This document shows positions 14,281-23,480 of a DNA stretch of 33,208 nucleotides, one piece after another. Below the pieces are notes generated by a model. The model saw only the letters and a program-made list of their open reading frames with translations, was not told the origin of the DNA and ran no database searches. Numbering within the stretch: the stretch's first letter is position 1; each line of letters opens with the position of its first letter. Made by a program: the position numbers and the translations under genes. Source of the DNA: a virus; the IMG/VR virus record IMGVR_UViG_3300022072_000069, positions 1 through 33,208 of that record; one strand, 5' to 3'.

Positions 14281-15978
14281 CTAATATGCTTTTATGAATT
14301 TAGATAAATCAAAGTTTAACGTTTGAGCTGTAGCGTTTATCTCTACGTTGCTAAACTCTATTTCACCAGTGATAGTTAATACCCTACTAGTATTGTTTAC
14401 TGTTAATGTTGTTCCTGATTCTATTGTTTGTAGTAAACCAACAACCCAAAAACCCGAACCATCAGCTATTGCAGATGTTATAAATGGATCTGCAGCTGTA
14501 GGATCTATACCTATACCACTTATGGTAGAAACGTTAGGCACAGCGCCTTCTCTATCAGCTACTGGAATTCCCGCGTTATTAACAACATCAGCCGTAGTTA
14601 CGGTAGTAGGAGCGGTTAAAGTAGCCTCTAAATTAGTTAACTCAACCTTCATGTTTTTAACAGACTCAATAGAACTTGTACCACGTGTTATAATTTTAAA
14701 AGTAGAGCCGCTAGCTGTGTCACCTTTTAATTTCTTATCAAAAGTGATAACGCCTAGTTGTTTTGTGATATCCCTGTCCACCACAGTTGGCTTTGCACCT
14801 TCTTTATCAAAAGCAGGAACAGAAAAAGTTACAACGGTATTAGAAACCGTATCCATGCTACCATCTTCGTTTTGGATTATACTATCATACTCCGTGTTTT
14901 CTGAATAACCTCTAACAATACCAACATCAGTAGGTGCGTAAACACTACCAGCGTAAGTTGTGAGATAAGCAAGTACAGTACTTCCATTTTTTAACAAATG
15001 ACCAGAGCTATCACTAGCTATTCTAAATCTGCGGTAGTGAGGGGGTGTGAAAGTTAATGTTTCATCATTGTTAATAGCGATCGATTCTGACAATGTAAAA
15101 ACTTTAGCATTACTACCAACGTTTATAGCTGTTATTGTTACAGCGTTATCACCTGTCTTAGCGTCTAAAGCCGCGTTACCAGTAACTCTATCTCCAATAG
15201 CCCATAACGCTGGGTTAGTACCAACATCATCATCCATGGTAATATTCGTTGCTCCATCACTAAAATCACCGTCAACAACTTTACCTGAGCTACGAGCGGT
15301 ACCATCCCAAACTTCCTCGTTTGGAACTCTAATGTAATCACTAAACTTAATATCGTCTATCATGTAGATATCACTAGCAACAGGTTGTCTAATTATTTCA
15401 AAAGCATTTGTGGCTCCAGCTGTGACTGTGATAGAAAAAGCTTTTTTACCAGTGCTAGCACCTCTTCCAATAACAAAGCTTTGACTTGCAACGCTAAAAC
15501 CGTGAAAATCACCACTACTATAGTTGTCAGAGTTTAAGTCTCCAGCTCTTAACGTGACAGTTACATCGGCGGGTTGGTAGATAATCTTACGTAATATGCT
15601 AGAGTTTGAGCCTTTAGATAAATTAACATTTACACTGTTATCTTCGTACAAAACTTCTTGGTACTCCGCGTGAACCGTGTCATAAGTTGATTCAGCAAAT
15701 ATATATATCTCATATTGCTTTGGAGTGGTTCCAGTATCCATAACAGGAAATATTATTGAACCGTTAAAAGAACCAGAACCCGGTATTTTTTTATTTTTTA
15801 AACCAGAACCCGTGGAGGTAAAAGTGTTAGTTGTAAAGTCATAATAAGTTCCTAATGGAGATTTTACTTGTATAGAGAATATAGCTCCATTGTCACCCTC
15901 AACTCTAAAAGCACGAGTTGCCCCAACAGTAGGTACACTACTAAAATCTATTTTAAAATCTTTAATTACTTTTGCCAT
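14281..15978 (-). CDS. Beta-rich virion structural protein, 565 aa
   Basis: The product is 565 residues, dominated by short beta-strand patterns with Thr, Val, Ser and Gly, and few Cys. The N-terminus (KVIKDFKIDFSSVPTVGAT) and the phrase YEIYIFAES give the feel of beta-sandwich modules in tandem, as in tail-associated or fibre-base proteins. Similar openings occur in marine phage structural proteins, as I recall. It follows the huge nozzle-like gene by 10 bases and precedes the internal-virion block, so a role on the tail exterior or as a fibre attachment is plausible. No catalytic motif, trimeric coiled coil or collagen-like repeat is seen. Function is unproven. Confidence 0.7.
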   Translation of the reverse strand: MAKVIKDFKIDFSSVPTVGATRAFRVEGDNGAIFSIQVKSPLGTYYDFTTNTFTSTGSGLKNKKIPGSGSFNGSIIFPVMDTGTTPKQYEIYIFAESTYDTVHAEYQEVLYEDNSVNVNLSKGSNSSILRKIIYQPADVTVTLRAGDLNSDNYSSGDFHGFSVASQSFVIGRGASTGKKAFSITVTAGATNAFEIIRQPVASDIYMIDDIKFSDYIRVPNEEVWDGTARSSGKVVDGDFSDGATNITMDDDVGTNPALWAIGDRVTGNAALDAKTGDNAVTITAINVGSNAKVFTLSESIAINNDETLTFTPPHYRRFRIASDSSGHLLKNGSTVLAYLTTYAGSVYAPTDVGIVRGYSENTEYDSIIQNEDGSMDTVSNTVVTFSVPAFDKEGAKPTVVDRDITKQLGVITFDKKLKGDTASGSTFKIITRGTSSIESVKNMKVELTNLEATLTAPTTVTTADVVNNAGIPVADREGAVPNVSTISGIGIDPTAADPFITSAIADGSGFWVVGLLQTIESGTTLTVNNTSRVLTITGEIEFSNVEINATAQTLNFDLSKFIKAY

Positions 15979-15988
15979 ATTTATTTAG

Positions 15989-18900
15989 TTAACTACTTTT
16001 TGTTATATTTGATCCAAACGAGAATAACTCAGCTTTGTCCGTAGATTTATTTTCAAGGTTAATAGTAGCGTAGTAACCTATTAAACCAGAGTTTTCTATA
16101 TATTGATTTTTTTGACAGTACGTATAGATAGGCGCTCTACTTGTATTAACCTCAATAACACCAGTTTCTCCAAATACAACATCAGTTAACTGCCAGTCAC
16201 CACTACCACTACCGTTATTTTTTCTTCCATAAGCATACCTATTACCACTAGCGTCTTCTTTAAAATAAGCGCCGTTGTCTTTAAAAAGTTTAACTTCAAC
16301 TTGTTCTTCCACACCATTTCTTTTTCTAGTTACAGTAACAACTTTACCAGAGCTATATGAATCACCACCGAACACTGAGTCCTGCATGTCTTGCTGGTTA
16401 AACCAAAAGTATTTACCTTCTGTAGTTTGGTCTTGTTGCGTTGCTGTTAAGTCCGTGTTTTCAACGTAAGAAATTGCAACTTCATTTTGTGGTGTTGAGT
16501 AGACATTGTTTTCTAAAGTAATTTCTTTTCTATCATTGCTCATACCTTGCACGACACCTATGGTACTAGGTATTTTATTTGCAAATAAAATATCGCCAAT
16601 ACTCCAATCACCAGCTCCATCGCCAGGACTGTTGTGTAAAACTGGATTATTCAAGGCGTTGCTAAATCTTCCATAAGCTAAAGGAACACCAGTATCACTG
16701 TCTTGAGCTAAACGACCGTTGTTTTTAAACAACTTAACCTCAACCTCATGCTGTACACCACTTACATCTTTTAACATTTTAACGACAACGCCAGAAGAGT
16801 AGGGTTTTCCATTAAACTTAGATATTTCCATTTTTTCTTGATTAAACCAAAAGTATTTTCCTGAAGTTTGGCCTGTTATATCTACTTTTTCAACCTCAAC
16901 ATCAACATATCCATTCACGCCTATTGAATCACCAATGTTTATATCAGACGTCGTTAATAGATTATTAATAGGAATACTATAGGTTATAACGTTATTAGAT
17001 ATTGATTCAGCTTGTCCAATACCCTTAACGTGAAAACTACCTATATCGCTTATTTTTGATTTATCATCACCAGAAATATAACCAAACCATTTACCTTCTT
17101 TTTCAATAAACTCAAGTAAAGTACCTTGCTGCTTGTTTGTTTGCACAGTGTCAACGAACCACCCGTTAATTTCATCCACAAACCCAACTGCTGGTTTTTG
17201 AGCTTGAGTACCTTCATAATTAAGAGTGGAAAAAGTCTTTATAGTATTAGGCGCTTCGTTCATAACAAAAGAAAGAGAACAACCATTTTCCCCGTTATAA
17301 AAAGAAGCCCTTTCAGCCTCCTCAACATGATGTTTCCACATTTTTGAGTTAAAAAACGTATAGTAATCATTGTTACAACTAATAGCGTTTTCAGGAACAA
17401 AAGATTTAAAACTAGCCCAACCTTTCACATCTTCTTTAAACGAAACTGTTTTGCTGTTATAATCTTCTACGCTGTATTTTAAAGTTACATTGTACTCGTC
17501 TTCACTATCGTCGTAACTACCAATTAAAACATTGTTTAATTTTAAATTGTCTTTAAACCAATCTTTCATACCGTGGTTAGATATAGGTGTTAAACCGTCT
17601 TTCGACAACCTCATCACAACTCCTCTAACTTTGTCTGTAAAATAAACTCTATAAGACTCCGATGCAAATGATTCTGGATTTTTAGATATACCATACTCAC
17701 CAATAAAAGGTACAACTTGACCAAGAACCCTATCTGTTGCTATTAACTGAGGATTTGAGTCAGCGTTAAATATCGCGTCTTTGCTAGCTAGCATTTTTAG
17801 TATTTTATTTTCACAAAGTACTATTAAATCAGAGTCTCTTTGGTGAAGTTTTTGAATACTACCATATATTGGGTTTATGTCTTTTGTTATTTTTTCGGCT
17901 TGCACAAACTGATTTAAATTGTTAACTCCTGATATAGAGTTATAAACCCCAGAATAAATTAAACCGTATTTTCTTCTCTCTTCTTTGTACTCTCCTTCTT
18001 CTAGTGTTGTTGAGACTCTAACGCCGTTTGCTATAAACGGTAAGTTAAATGTATCGCCAATTCTATTAGACTCCACGCCATTACCAAAAGAATAGCAATT
18101 GTGCCAGTTTAAATTGTATGTTGTTTGGCTACTATATAAACTAGTATTTATAGTAAAGGTATTAGCGTTATTATTGGCGTCTACATTTACTAAAGCTGTT
18201 ATAGTGAGATCGATAGAAGAACCATCGGTTCTTAAAACTCTAAGCTCATCTCCAACTTCTACAAACCCATTTCCAGTTAAAACGCTTTGACTTAATACTA
18301 TGTTGCCACTAAAAGTTGTGCTAACAACAGTAGTTCCTGCTGCTATAGTATTATTTCCAACCTTAGTAACAATAGATCCGGTTGGCGCTATGATATCCTT
18401 GGTGAATGGAGTCCACTCTATAGGGTTTAAACCACTCGCTTCATAATAAATATCTAAACCAACATCTTCTTTTGGTTCCGTTTCCCAAATAGCGGGGTTA
18501 CTAGGTAACTCCAACTCTTCTTCGATAGGCTCAACAAACTCTATAGTGTAACCAACTGCGTATAGTCCTGGGTTATCTAAATCTGTACCAAGACCATTTG
18601 GATCGTTTAAGTTTATTCTATTAGCAGAGTTTTCGCTATAACCATTCATAGCTGGTTGTTTAAAAGTCAGCTCTCCACCTGTTGTAGGTGGGTTGCTTGA
18701 AATGTTGTGACCTATCGCGCCACTACCATTACTTATAATAGTTTTACTATATCCGGTTAAATGAATTTTATATACACTACCGGACTCACTTATTTTCCAT
18801 ACAGCTAAATAATCAAGAGCATCGGTAGCTCCAGTTAAAGTGTCACTAGCACCACCATTTGAATGGCTTGTTAGTATCATACCAACCTTAATGTCATGCT

Positions 18901-21900
18901 TAGCCCCACTAGCGTCTGAAGCTTCTAAACTATCGACATGTAATTCTATTTGAGGATATCCGTTCGTTGTCTGTACTACAGGAGCAATAGACGAGTGGTT
19001 AATAGTTAATATTAACCCACCTGGTATTGGACCTAGTGTTCCTTGGTTTGTTGGATCCCATGTTAAAACACCTGGACTACTTGATTCTGGGTTCGCTACC
19101 CTAAGTCTCCAGTTTCTAGTAAAGTTGTGAGAAAAACGAGCGTGTTCAGTAGAATCGTGACTCCAAGCACTACTTGAGTTAAAACCTTGGTTGTGTCTTA
19201 GTAGTTGTTCGTAGTTAACACCAGGTTGTACTGTGTACACCACACTATTTGGATCATCTCTAAATCTAAGTTGTTTAGCTGGTTCTAGTTGGTTAACAAG
19301 TTTTTTAGTTGCGGTATCTTGATAAAAAGGATTACCACCCTCTTTCCCAATATCAAAAAAGTCTTGAGCATTGGTAGCGTTAGAGTTTGGCTCATAATCG
19401 TCATATATACCACCAATAGCCAAGTTTATAGTAGAAAAAGTGCTAGGAGTATTTAATGTTATACCTCCGTTATCACCGTTAGGTGTACTTATGTAGTTCC
19501 AATTTAAATTAAAATCTGCTCTAGAGCCTTTGAAATGTCCCTCGTCAATAAACCAAACAGAATCATCAACACTATGTCTATCAGCTTCTCTATGCAGCGA
19601 GCCATCATAGTCAACCTGATCGTCTATCATGTAGTCGTACTCATCTTTCCAATCATTATCGCTACTTGGTCCAAATCTATATCTACTTGTAGCAGAATTA
19701 TCATCGTCGTTTCCGTAGTTATAATTTCTAAAATAACAAGCAAATTTTCCAAGAAGATAATTGTATCTTTGACCAGGACCACCGTGACCAGTTGCACTAG
19801 AATCATGTCTTGCTAAGTGTTGGTCTTCTTCCGCCATATAGTAAAGCTTTTTACTTACTACCGCTCTGTAACTGGGCGTTGTAGGAGTGCTTGTATTTAT
19901 ATTACTAGCAAAAGTAGCGTCGTTTACTATTTTTACAAAAAACCTACCGTCAAACTGTGGGGAGTTTTCAACCGCGTATCTATATATTCTTACTTTAGTT
20001 GTGTCTTTTATTTTTGTAGATGTGGCCATGAACTCTACCTCATCACCTAGAGGTCTATCTAAAGTAAAACTATAAACCGCTTCACCTACACCTACGCCAT
20101 CTTGAGAAGCAAAACCTTTGTAGTTTGTTGTAACGCTTGCAACTCTATATCTTTCAGACACCAGCCCCTCAAGTTGGTCGGTAAACTCTACGTACAAAGT
20201 TTCTTTTATATCATGCAGTCTACTACCGCTGCTATTTTGAAACGGTTGGTATCTCATTTCAAACGATCTTTTACCAACCAAGGGTGCGTTGTCAAGCGAA
20301 TCGCTAAACACATCGGTAACGTTATTACCGCCGTTATAGACGTGCGTTTTTCTTTCAATTAAAGACTGCTTGGTTTTTATATAATCTGGAGCTTCATTTT
20401 CTATTGCTACAACCTTATATCTAGCCACACTTGCAACAACAGCGTTTGTTTCTATACCTTTTTTTAATACCAAGAAAGAATCTATATCAATCTTGTTTCT
20501 ATCAGAAGAAGGAAATGAAACCCAAACATGGTCATCACCAGCATCCCAATAACGATCCATAGCCATATTGTAGTATTCACCTGAAGTTTGTTTTATAAAA
20601 AACTTAAAGTAACTCATATTGTCAGCGTACTTAGTGTCTTTAAACGATACACTAGCTACGTTAACTTTATTAGCATCTTCTTTTCTAATCTTACTAGATA
20701 TATTCTTGTTAGATATAACAGGCGTTTCTCTACCGTACTCATCCACGAATACTATTCCTAGTTGATATTCTCTTAGTGATTTGACAGATTTAGATACTTG
20801 CCCAGTATTATTACTAGTAAATCCAAAATCAATATTTGGAAAATACTCACTTCCATTGTTTTGTAAGTTGTATTGATGTAAATAATTACCATAGGTTATT
20901 CTACCACCAACAACGTCTTGAGCTAAAGCTGCTCTTGGAACATTATCCCAAGGTCTTAGTAACTGGTTTGAGGGTATAGCCCTAGTTATCGCTTCTCTTT
21001 TTATCACGTAATCATCAGCCCATTTATCACTTTTAAGGGTTTCAACTGCATACACGGTTGTAGAACCATCTTCTTTGTACAAAACATCAACAGAAACTAC
21101 GCCATCTGGAATATTAGCGTTGATATTTTTTAAGACAACTTGTTTAAGTTTATTTCTCATCCCTAAATTATAGCCTTTTTTAGGGTGGTAATCAAATGTA
21201 CCGGGAATAAATGCTGGTTGAGAAAATGGAGAGAAAGCAGAGTATTCCCCGTCTTGATATTGATATCTAGTAGCAAACCTAGGGAACTTAGATTCAAACA
21301 ATCTTTCTTCGTCGTCATACTTATCAATAGCATATTTTAACTCCGTACTACCAGAAGGAACTTGCGTGGGAATACCACCTATAGAAGACACTTTTAATTT
21401 TACTCTAGCATCAACAGTGCTTGTGTTTTCAAGAGAAACACTATTTACGTCCATCTCTACACTGTTGTTATTACCGTTTACATCTACGGATATAACACAC
21501 CTAATGTCTGTATCGCTAATTTTTACACCATTTGTACTTACTATTTCTATATCAAGTTTACCCGCCTCGGAGGAATTCCAGTTGTTAGGAGTGTTTAAAT
21601 CAAAAGTAAATTCAGGAGACATTAAAAACGGCGCTGTGACATTCAAACCAAATGGTAAATTAATTATACTTCCAGTCGCTGGTAGAACTTGGTTGTTATA
21701 ATCTCCACCCCAGTCGTTTATATCATCAAAATCAGTAGTTGACATATGTGTATAAACTCTACTTTTGTAAATATCATTACTACCCCAAGCACCTGTTTGG
21801 TCTGCCGTGTTTGAAGCCGCGGGATTACCAGCGAATCTTAAACCTATATAACCCTCGAAATTAGCGGGGATTGTGGAGATATCAACAATACCAACCTGCA

Positions 21901-23479
21901 TTGTTATTGAGTGAGTTTCATTTGTTGCTAAAGGATTAACTTGCGCGTTAAAAAACCTTACGTTTTCTTTGTGACTATTACCAATATCACCGTTGTTTAC
22001 GTGTTGCGCGTGAAAAGCTATTGAGTTGTTCGCTTGTATTTCCCAACAGTCTCCATTCGCAAAACTTGAAATTGATACGTCTGTTGATTGTCCTTCTGCT
22101 GTGTTAACTGAATATGGAGCTATTAAATTTGGGTTATTTGTTATAAATCTTAAAAATGGTTTTTGTTCTTTACTACTCCAATAGTTTGAACTTGAAATAG
22201 AACCAGCTCTTGAAGCTGTGTCAAGAGTAATTGTTTCAGTATATGTTCCAGCTGTGTCATAATAATTCGTTCTCCAGTAGTCAGTGAAATTAGAATTATT
22301 TTGGTTTTCTAAAGCAACTACTAAAGCGGCTTTACCGTTGTTAACATTGGATATTTCAAATGTAAAATCATACTCTTCACCATGCACGATTTCACTTGCA
22401 GTGTTGCTATCAAGCATAACCCAAGCTTTATTGCTACAGTTTAAAACTTCTATTTTTGAATCTGCAAAATTATATAATATATTAGGATCTTCAAACAACC
22501 AGTTTTTTGGTTTGTTACCATTTACGCTTGGAATAGAAAAATCTGTATTACGAAGGTATTCAGCTAAACCACTGTTACTTCTAAAATGAGTACTCTGTAT
22601 AACGGCTTTTATTGTTGGGTTTACTATAGGAACTGGAGGGGCAATACCATCTTCAAATGCCTTTAAGTAAACGGTATCACCTGGGCTCCAATCTAAACTA
22701 AAACCAGTGTTACCAGCTAAATCTGTTTCTACAAGCGTAGTAAAAGATTCGCCTACATTTAACCCGTAAAAATTGTTTCTACTATCAAGGCCATTACCTC
22801 CAAAAGCGTTAAAAGAAGAGTTGTTGTTAGTCCAAGTGTTGGTATCTTGGTTGGTAATTCTCATTACACCAGTATAAGTATTGTTAGGATCTCTGTCAGA
22901 CTCAAGTACCACGGTAGGGGTTAGTGCTGGCGCTTTTTTTATAACAGTAATATGCTCTTTTAATAGTTGTGTTGTACTGTTAGTTTCTAAATTTTTAAAA
23001 GTAGTATCAGTGTTGTAATCTGTACTACCTTCTTTTGACCTTTGTATGTTTATTTTTTTTGGTTCAGAATTATTATCTGTCCAAAATAACATGTCATCAA
23101 TAATATTTATTCCAGTTATCAGCTGGTTTTTTGATAGCTCCAACACGCTATTGTCCAGGTCTATTAACACTGGATTTGTAGAATTATTATCAATATCATA
23201 CTCTACTATAGCAGATCTACTACCACCACCTCCTGTTAAAATATAATATATCTTTTTATTTATCTCATCAGCAATAGAACCAACGCAAACTGAATTAGCA
23301 AAACCTACATCACTAACGAGCTTGTTGCCCATCACATTTCTAACGGTACCACTATCAGATCCTTCTGAGGTCGAAACCTGAATGTTCATAGCGTCTACAT
23401 ACTCTCCATTTGGAACAAGTCTACTGTCCAAATCTTTATTCATTTTACCTGCAAAAAAATGATTTTTAATCTCTGGCAT
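15989..23479 (-). CDS. Giant tail nozzle-like (tubular protein B-type) protein, 2496 aa
   Basis: The N-terminus (GKMNKDLDSRLVPNGEY, DAMNIQVS) matches the opening typical of T7 gp12-like tail nozzle proteins and of marine phage tail proteins. Residues 60-150 and the stretch near 17900-17550 have beta-propeller-like strands (KIYYILTGG, LFWTDNNSEPKKI, SDLIVLCENKILKM, YRVYFTDKVRGVVMRLS). Residues about 308-470 look like an inserted carbohydrate-binding-type jelly roll. The C-terminus has two copies of a roughly 90-residue module starting GKYFWFNQ. T7 gp12 is about 800 residues, so this protein is about three times larger, through insertions and C-terminal additions. It follows the adaptor-like gene by one base, matching the adaptor-nozzle order of podoviruses. 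It probably forms the tail tube end and carries receptor-binding parts. The crAss-like muzzle protein is the closest alternative idea. Confidence 0.82.
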   Translation of the reverse strand: MPEIKNHFFAGKMNKDLDSRLVPNGEYVDAMNIQVSTSEGSDSGTVRNVMGNKLVSDVGFANSVCVGSIADEINKKIYYILTGGGGSRSAIVEYDIDNNSTNPVLIDLDNSVLELSKNQLITGINIIDDMLFWTDNNSEPKKINIQRSKEGSTDYNTDTTFKNLETNSTTQLLKEHITVIKKAPALTPTVVLESDRDPNNTYTGVMRITNQDTNTWTNNNSSFNAFGGNGLDSRNNFYGLNVGESFTTLVETDLAGNTGFSLDWSPGDTVYLKAFEDGIAPPVPIVNPTIKAVIQSTHFRSNSGLAEYLRNTDFSIPSVNGNKPKNWLFEDPNILYNFADSKIEVLNCSNKAWVMLDSNTASEIVHGEEYDFTFEISNVNNGKAALVVALENQNNSNFTDYWRTNYYDTAGTYTETITLDTASRAGSISSSNYWSSKEQKPFLRFITNNPNLIAPYSVNTAEGQSTDVSISSFANGDCWEIQANNSIAFHAQHVNNGDIGNSHKENVRFFNAQVNPLATNETHSITMQVGIVDISTIPANFEGYIGLRFAGNPAASNTADQTGAWGSNDIYKSRVYTHMSTTDFDDINDWGGDYNNQVLPATGSIINLPFGLNVTAPFLMSPEFTFDLNTPNNWNSSEAGKLDIEIVSTNGVKISDTDIRCVISVDVNGNNNSVEMDVNSVSLENTSTVDARVKLKVSSIGGIPTQVPSGSTELKYAIDKYDDEERLFESKFPRFATRYQYQDGEYSAFSPFSQPAFIPGTFDYHPKKGYNLGMRNKLKQVVLKNINANIPDGVVSVDVLYKEDGSTTVYAVETLKSDKWADDYVIKREAITRAIPSNQLLRPWDNVPRAALAQDVVGGRITYGNYLHQYNLQNNGSEYFPNIDFGFTSNNTGQVSKSVKSLREYQLGIVFVDEYGRETPVISNKNISSKIRKEDANKVNVASVSFKDTKYADNMSYFKFFIKQTSGEYYNMAMDRYWDAGDDHVWVSFPSSDRNKIDIDSFLVLKKGIETNAVVASVARYKVVAIENEAPDYIKTKQSLIERKTHVYNGGNNVTDVFSDSLDNAPLVGKRSFEMRYQPFQNSSGSRLHDIKETLYVEFTDQLEGLVSERYRVASVTTNYKGFASQDGVGVGEAVYSFTLDRPLGDEVEFMATSTKIKDTTKVRIYRYAVENSPQFDGRFFVKIVNDATFASNINTSTPTTPSYRAVVSKKLYYMAEEDQHLARHDSSATGHGGPGQRYNYLLGKFACYFRNYNYGNDDDNSATSRYRFGPSSDNDWKDEYDYMIDDQVDYDGSLHREADRHSVDDSVWFIDEGHFKGSRADFNLNWNYISTPNGDNGGITLNTPSTFSTINLAIGGIYDDYEPNSNATNAQDFFDIGKEGGNPFYQDTATKKLVNQLEPAKQLRFRDDPNSVVYTVQPGVNYEQLLRHNQGFNSSSAWSHDSTEHARFSHNFTRNWRLRVANPESSSPGVLTWDPTNQGTLGPIPGGLILTINHSSIAPVVQTTNGYPQIELHVDSLEASDASGAKHDIKVGMILTSHSNGGASDTLTGATDALDYLAVWKISESGSVYKIHLTGYSKTIISNGSGAIGHNISSNPPTTGGELTFKQPAMNGYSENSANRINLNDPNGLGTDLDNPGLYAVGYTIEFVEPIEEELELPSNPAIWETEPKEDVGLDIYYEASGLNPIEWTPFTKDIIAPTGSIVTKVGNNTIAAGTTVVSTTFSGNIVLSQSVLTGNGFVEVGDELRVLRTDGSSIDLTITALVNVDANNNANTFTINTSLYSSQTTYNLNWHNCYSFGNGVESNRIGDTFNLPFIANGVRVSTTLEEGEYKEERRKYGLIYSGVYNSISGVNNLNQFVQAEKITKDINPIYGSIQKLHQRDSDLIVLCENKILKMLASKDAIFNADSNPQLIATDRVLGQVVPFIGEYGISKNPESFASESYRVYFTDKVRGVVMRLSKDGLTPISNHGMKDWFKDNLKLNNVLIGSYDDSEDEYNVTLKYSVEDYNSKTVSFKEDVKGWASFKSFVPENAISCNNDYYTFFNSKMWKHHVEEAERASFYNGENGCSLSFVMNEAPNTIKTFSTLNYEGTQAQKPAVGFVDEINGWFVDTVQTNKQQGTLLEFIEKEGKWFGYISGDDKSKISDIGSFHVKGIGQAESISNNVITYSIPINNLLTTSDINIGDSIGVNGYVDVEVEKVDITGQTSGKYFWFNQEKMEISKFNGKPYSSGVVVKMLKDVSGVQHEVEVKLFKNNGRLAQDSDTGVPLAYGRFSNALNNPVLHNSPGDGAGDWSIGDILFANKIPSTIGVVQGMSNDRKEITLENNVYSTPQNEVAISYVENTDLTATQQDQTTEGKYFWFNQQDMQDSVFGGDSYSSGKVVTVTRKRNGVEEQVEVKLFKDNGAYFKEDASGNRYAYGRKNNGSGSGDWQLTDVVFGETGVIEVNTSRAPIYTYCQKNQYIENSGLIGYYATINLENKSTDKAELFSFGSNITKSS
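16168..16861 (-). repeat. Tandem duplicated module in the nozzle-like protein
   Basis: Two protein modules start at 16861 and 16418. Each opens with GKYFWFNQ, followed by a short Met-containing turn, YSSG-V-V, EVKLFK-NG and AYGR, and each closes with GDW before a hydrophobic strand (near 16600 and 16195). The nucleotide copies are clearly diverged. This points to an old intragenic duplication of a beta-rich module at the tip of the protein. Confidence 0.8.
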
Positions 23480-23480
23480 A

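Noticed and set aside
14348-14908. 186-residue plus-strand open frame
   Set aside because: It lies opposite the 565-residue virion gene. Composition is that of an antisense shadow and every supported gene here is on the minus strand.
21366-21701. 111-residue plus-strand open frame, with about 25 shorter ones elsewhere
   Set aside because: All lie fully or mostly inside long minus-strand genes, show no recognisable motifs, and have no spacing relation to neighbours.
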